Positions 5,098-5,250 of a stretch of 5,250 nucleotides of DNA are shown here, piece after piece. Every line of letters starts with the position of its first letter. Position 1 is the stretch's first letter. The stretch is from Prevotellaceae bacterium. GTDB taxonomy: Bacteria > Bacteroidota > Bacteroidia > Bacteroidales > UBA932. The DNA lies in assembly GCA_031288885.1 (NCBI GenBank), contig JAITQP010000008.1, forward strand, positions 1 through 5,250, in the 5' to 3' direction. The position numbers were made by a program, and so were the translations under genes. Under the pieces are notes generated by a model. The model had not been told where the DNA came from. It made no database searches and saw only the letters and a program-made list of their open reading frames with translations.

Positions 5098-5250
5098 TTA
5101 GTCATCGTTAGGCTCCTGCACCACGTAGCCCGCCTTGGTAACCTGAATATCGTCCCACGTGGCAAGCGCGCGGTAGGCGCGCACCCCAATGCACCCCGAC
5201 GCAAACGAAGCGTCGTTGACGTCAATTTTAGGCGTCGCCATATCATCCAC
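5098..5250 (-). CDS. C-terminal end of a ConA/LamG-like beta-sandwich protein (partial)
   Basis: The reverse strand is open from the right edge to a TAA at 5098-5100, giving the last 50 residues of a protein. The segment GCIGVRAYRALATWDDIQVTKAG matches the usual final strands of concanavalin A-like or LamG-like jelly-roll domains, where a pattern such as G-x-(I/V)-G-(L/V)-R-A-Y precedes an aromatic-D-(D/N)-(I/V)-x-V strand. Such domains close many secreted glycoside hydrolases (for example family 32 or 43 relatives, or DUF1080 proteins) and carbohydrate-binding proteins of Bacteroidetes. The sequence ends in an acidic tail (EPNDD). The catalytic or N-terminal part is outside the window, so enzyme class and substrate cannot be given. 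Confidence 0.65.
   Translation of the reverse strand: MDDMATPKIDVNDASFASGCIGVRAYRALATWDDIQVTKAGYVVQEPNDD

Overview
The window most likely comes from an uncultured or little-studied member of Bacteroidetes, probably Bacteroidales. Three lines of evidence agree: the DnaN sequence type and its direct linkage to a DEDDh exonuclease; perfect matches to the Bacteroidetes -7 promoter motif (TAnnTTTG) upstream of two genes; and the lack of Shine-Dalgarno sequences at A/T-rich start regions. Gene bodies are GC-rich and spacers AT-rich. The taxonomic placement is inferred from recalled family features, not from a search.

Layout, left to right. Bases 1-87 hold the start of a minus-strand lipoprotein that runs off the left edge. 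Bases 88-410 are non-coding: a small symmetric, possibly regulatory cluster (109-136), then a dense block of short direct and inverted repeats (about 157-370) of the kind dispersed through some genomes. Bases 411 to about 611 (plus strand) encode the N-terminal part of a HicB-family antitoxin. It has lost its C-terminal region, carries a 15-base A tract, and runs on into the antisense of the next gene.

Bases 614-3743 (minus strand) are the core of the window: dnaN (sliding clamp), then a 3'-5' exonuclease 15 bases downstream, then an Fsr-type MFS efflux pump 7 bases further on. The spacing predicts one transcript, started from a TAnnTTTG promoter upstream of dnaN that sits beside a perfect 7-bp inverted repeat. 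Clamp and exonuclease both fit DNA replication or repair. The pump is an unrelated function placed at the end of the unit.

Upstream of dnaN, bases 3887-4876 (minus strand) encode a membrane-anchored protein of uncertain family, possibly DUF4340-like, with its own predicted promoter. Bases 4877-5097 hold that promoter, a short phased repeat and a second copy of the dispersed repeat core in inverted orientation. Bases 5098-5250 (minus strand) are the C-terminal end of a protein that looks like a concanavalin A/LamG-type beta-sandwich, as found in extracellular carbohydrate-active proteins.

No mobile element, CRISPR array, RNA gene or clearly new multi-gene system is visible. The most unusual items are the decayed hicB with its A tract, the repeats, and the palindrome at the dnaN promoter.
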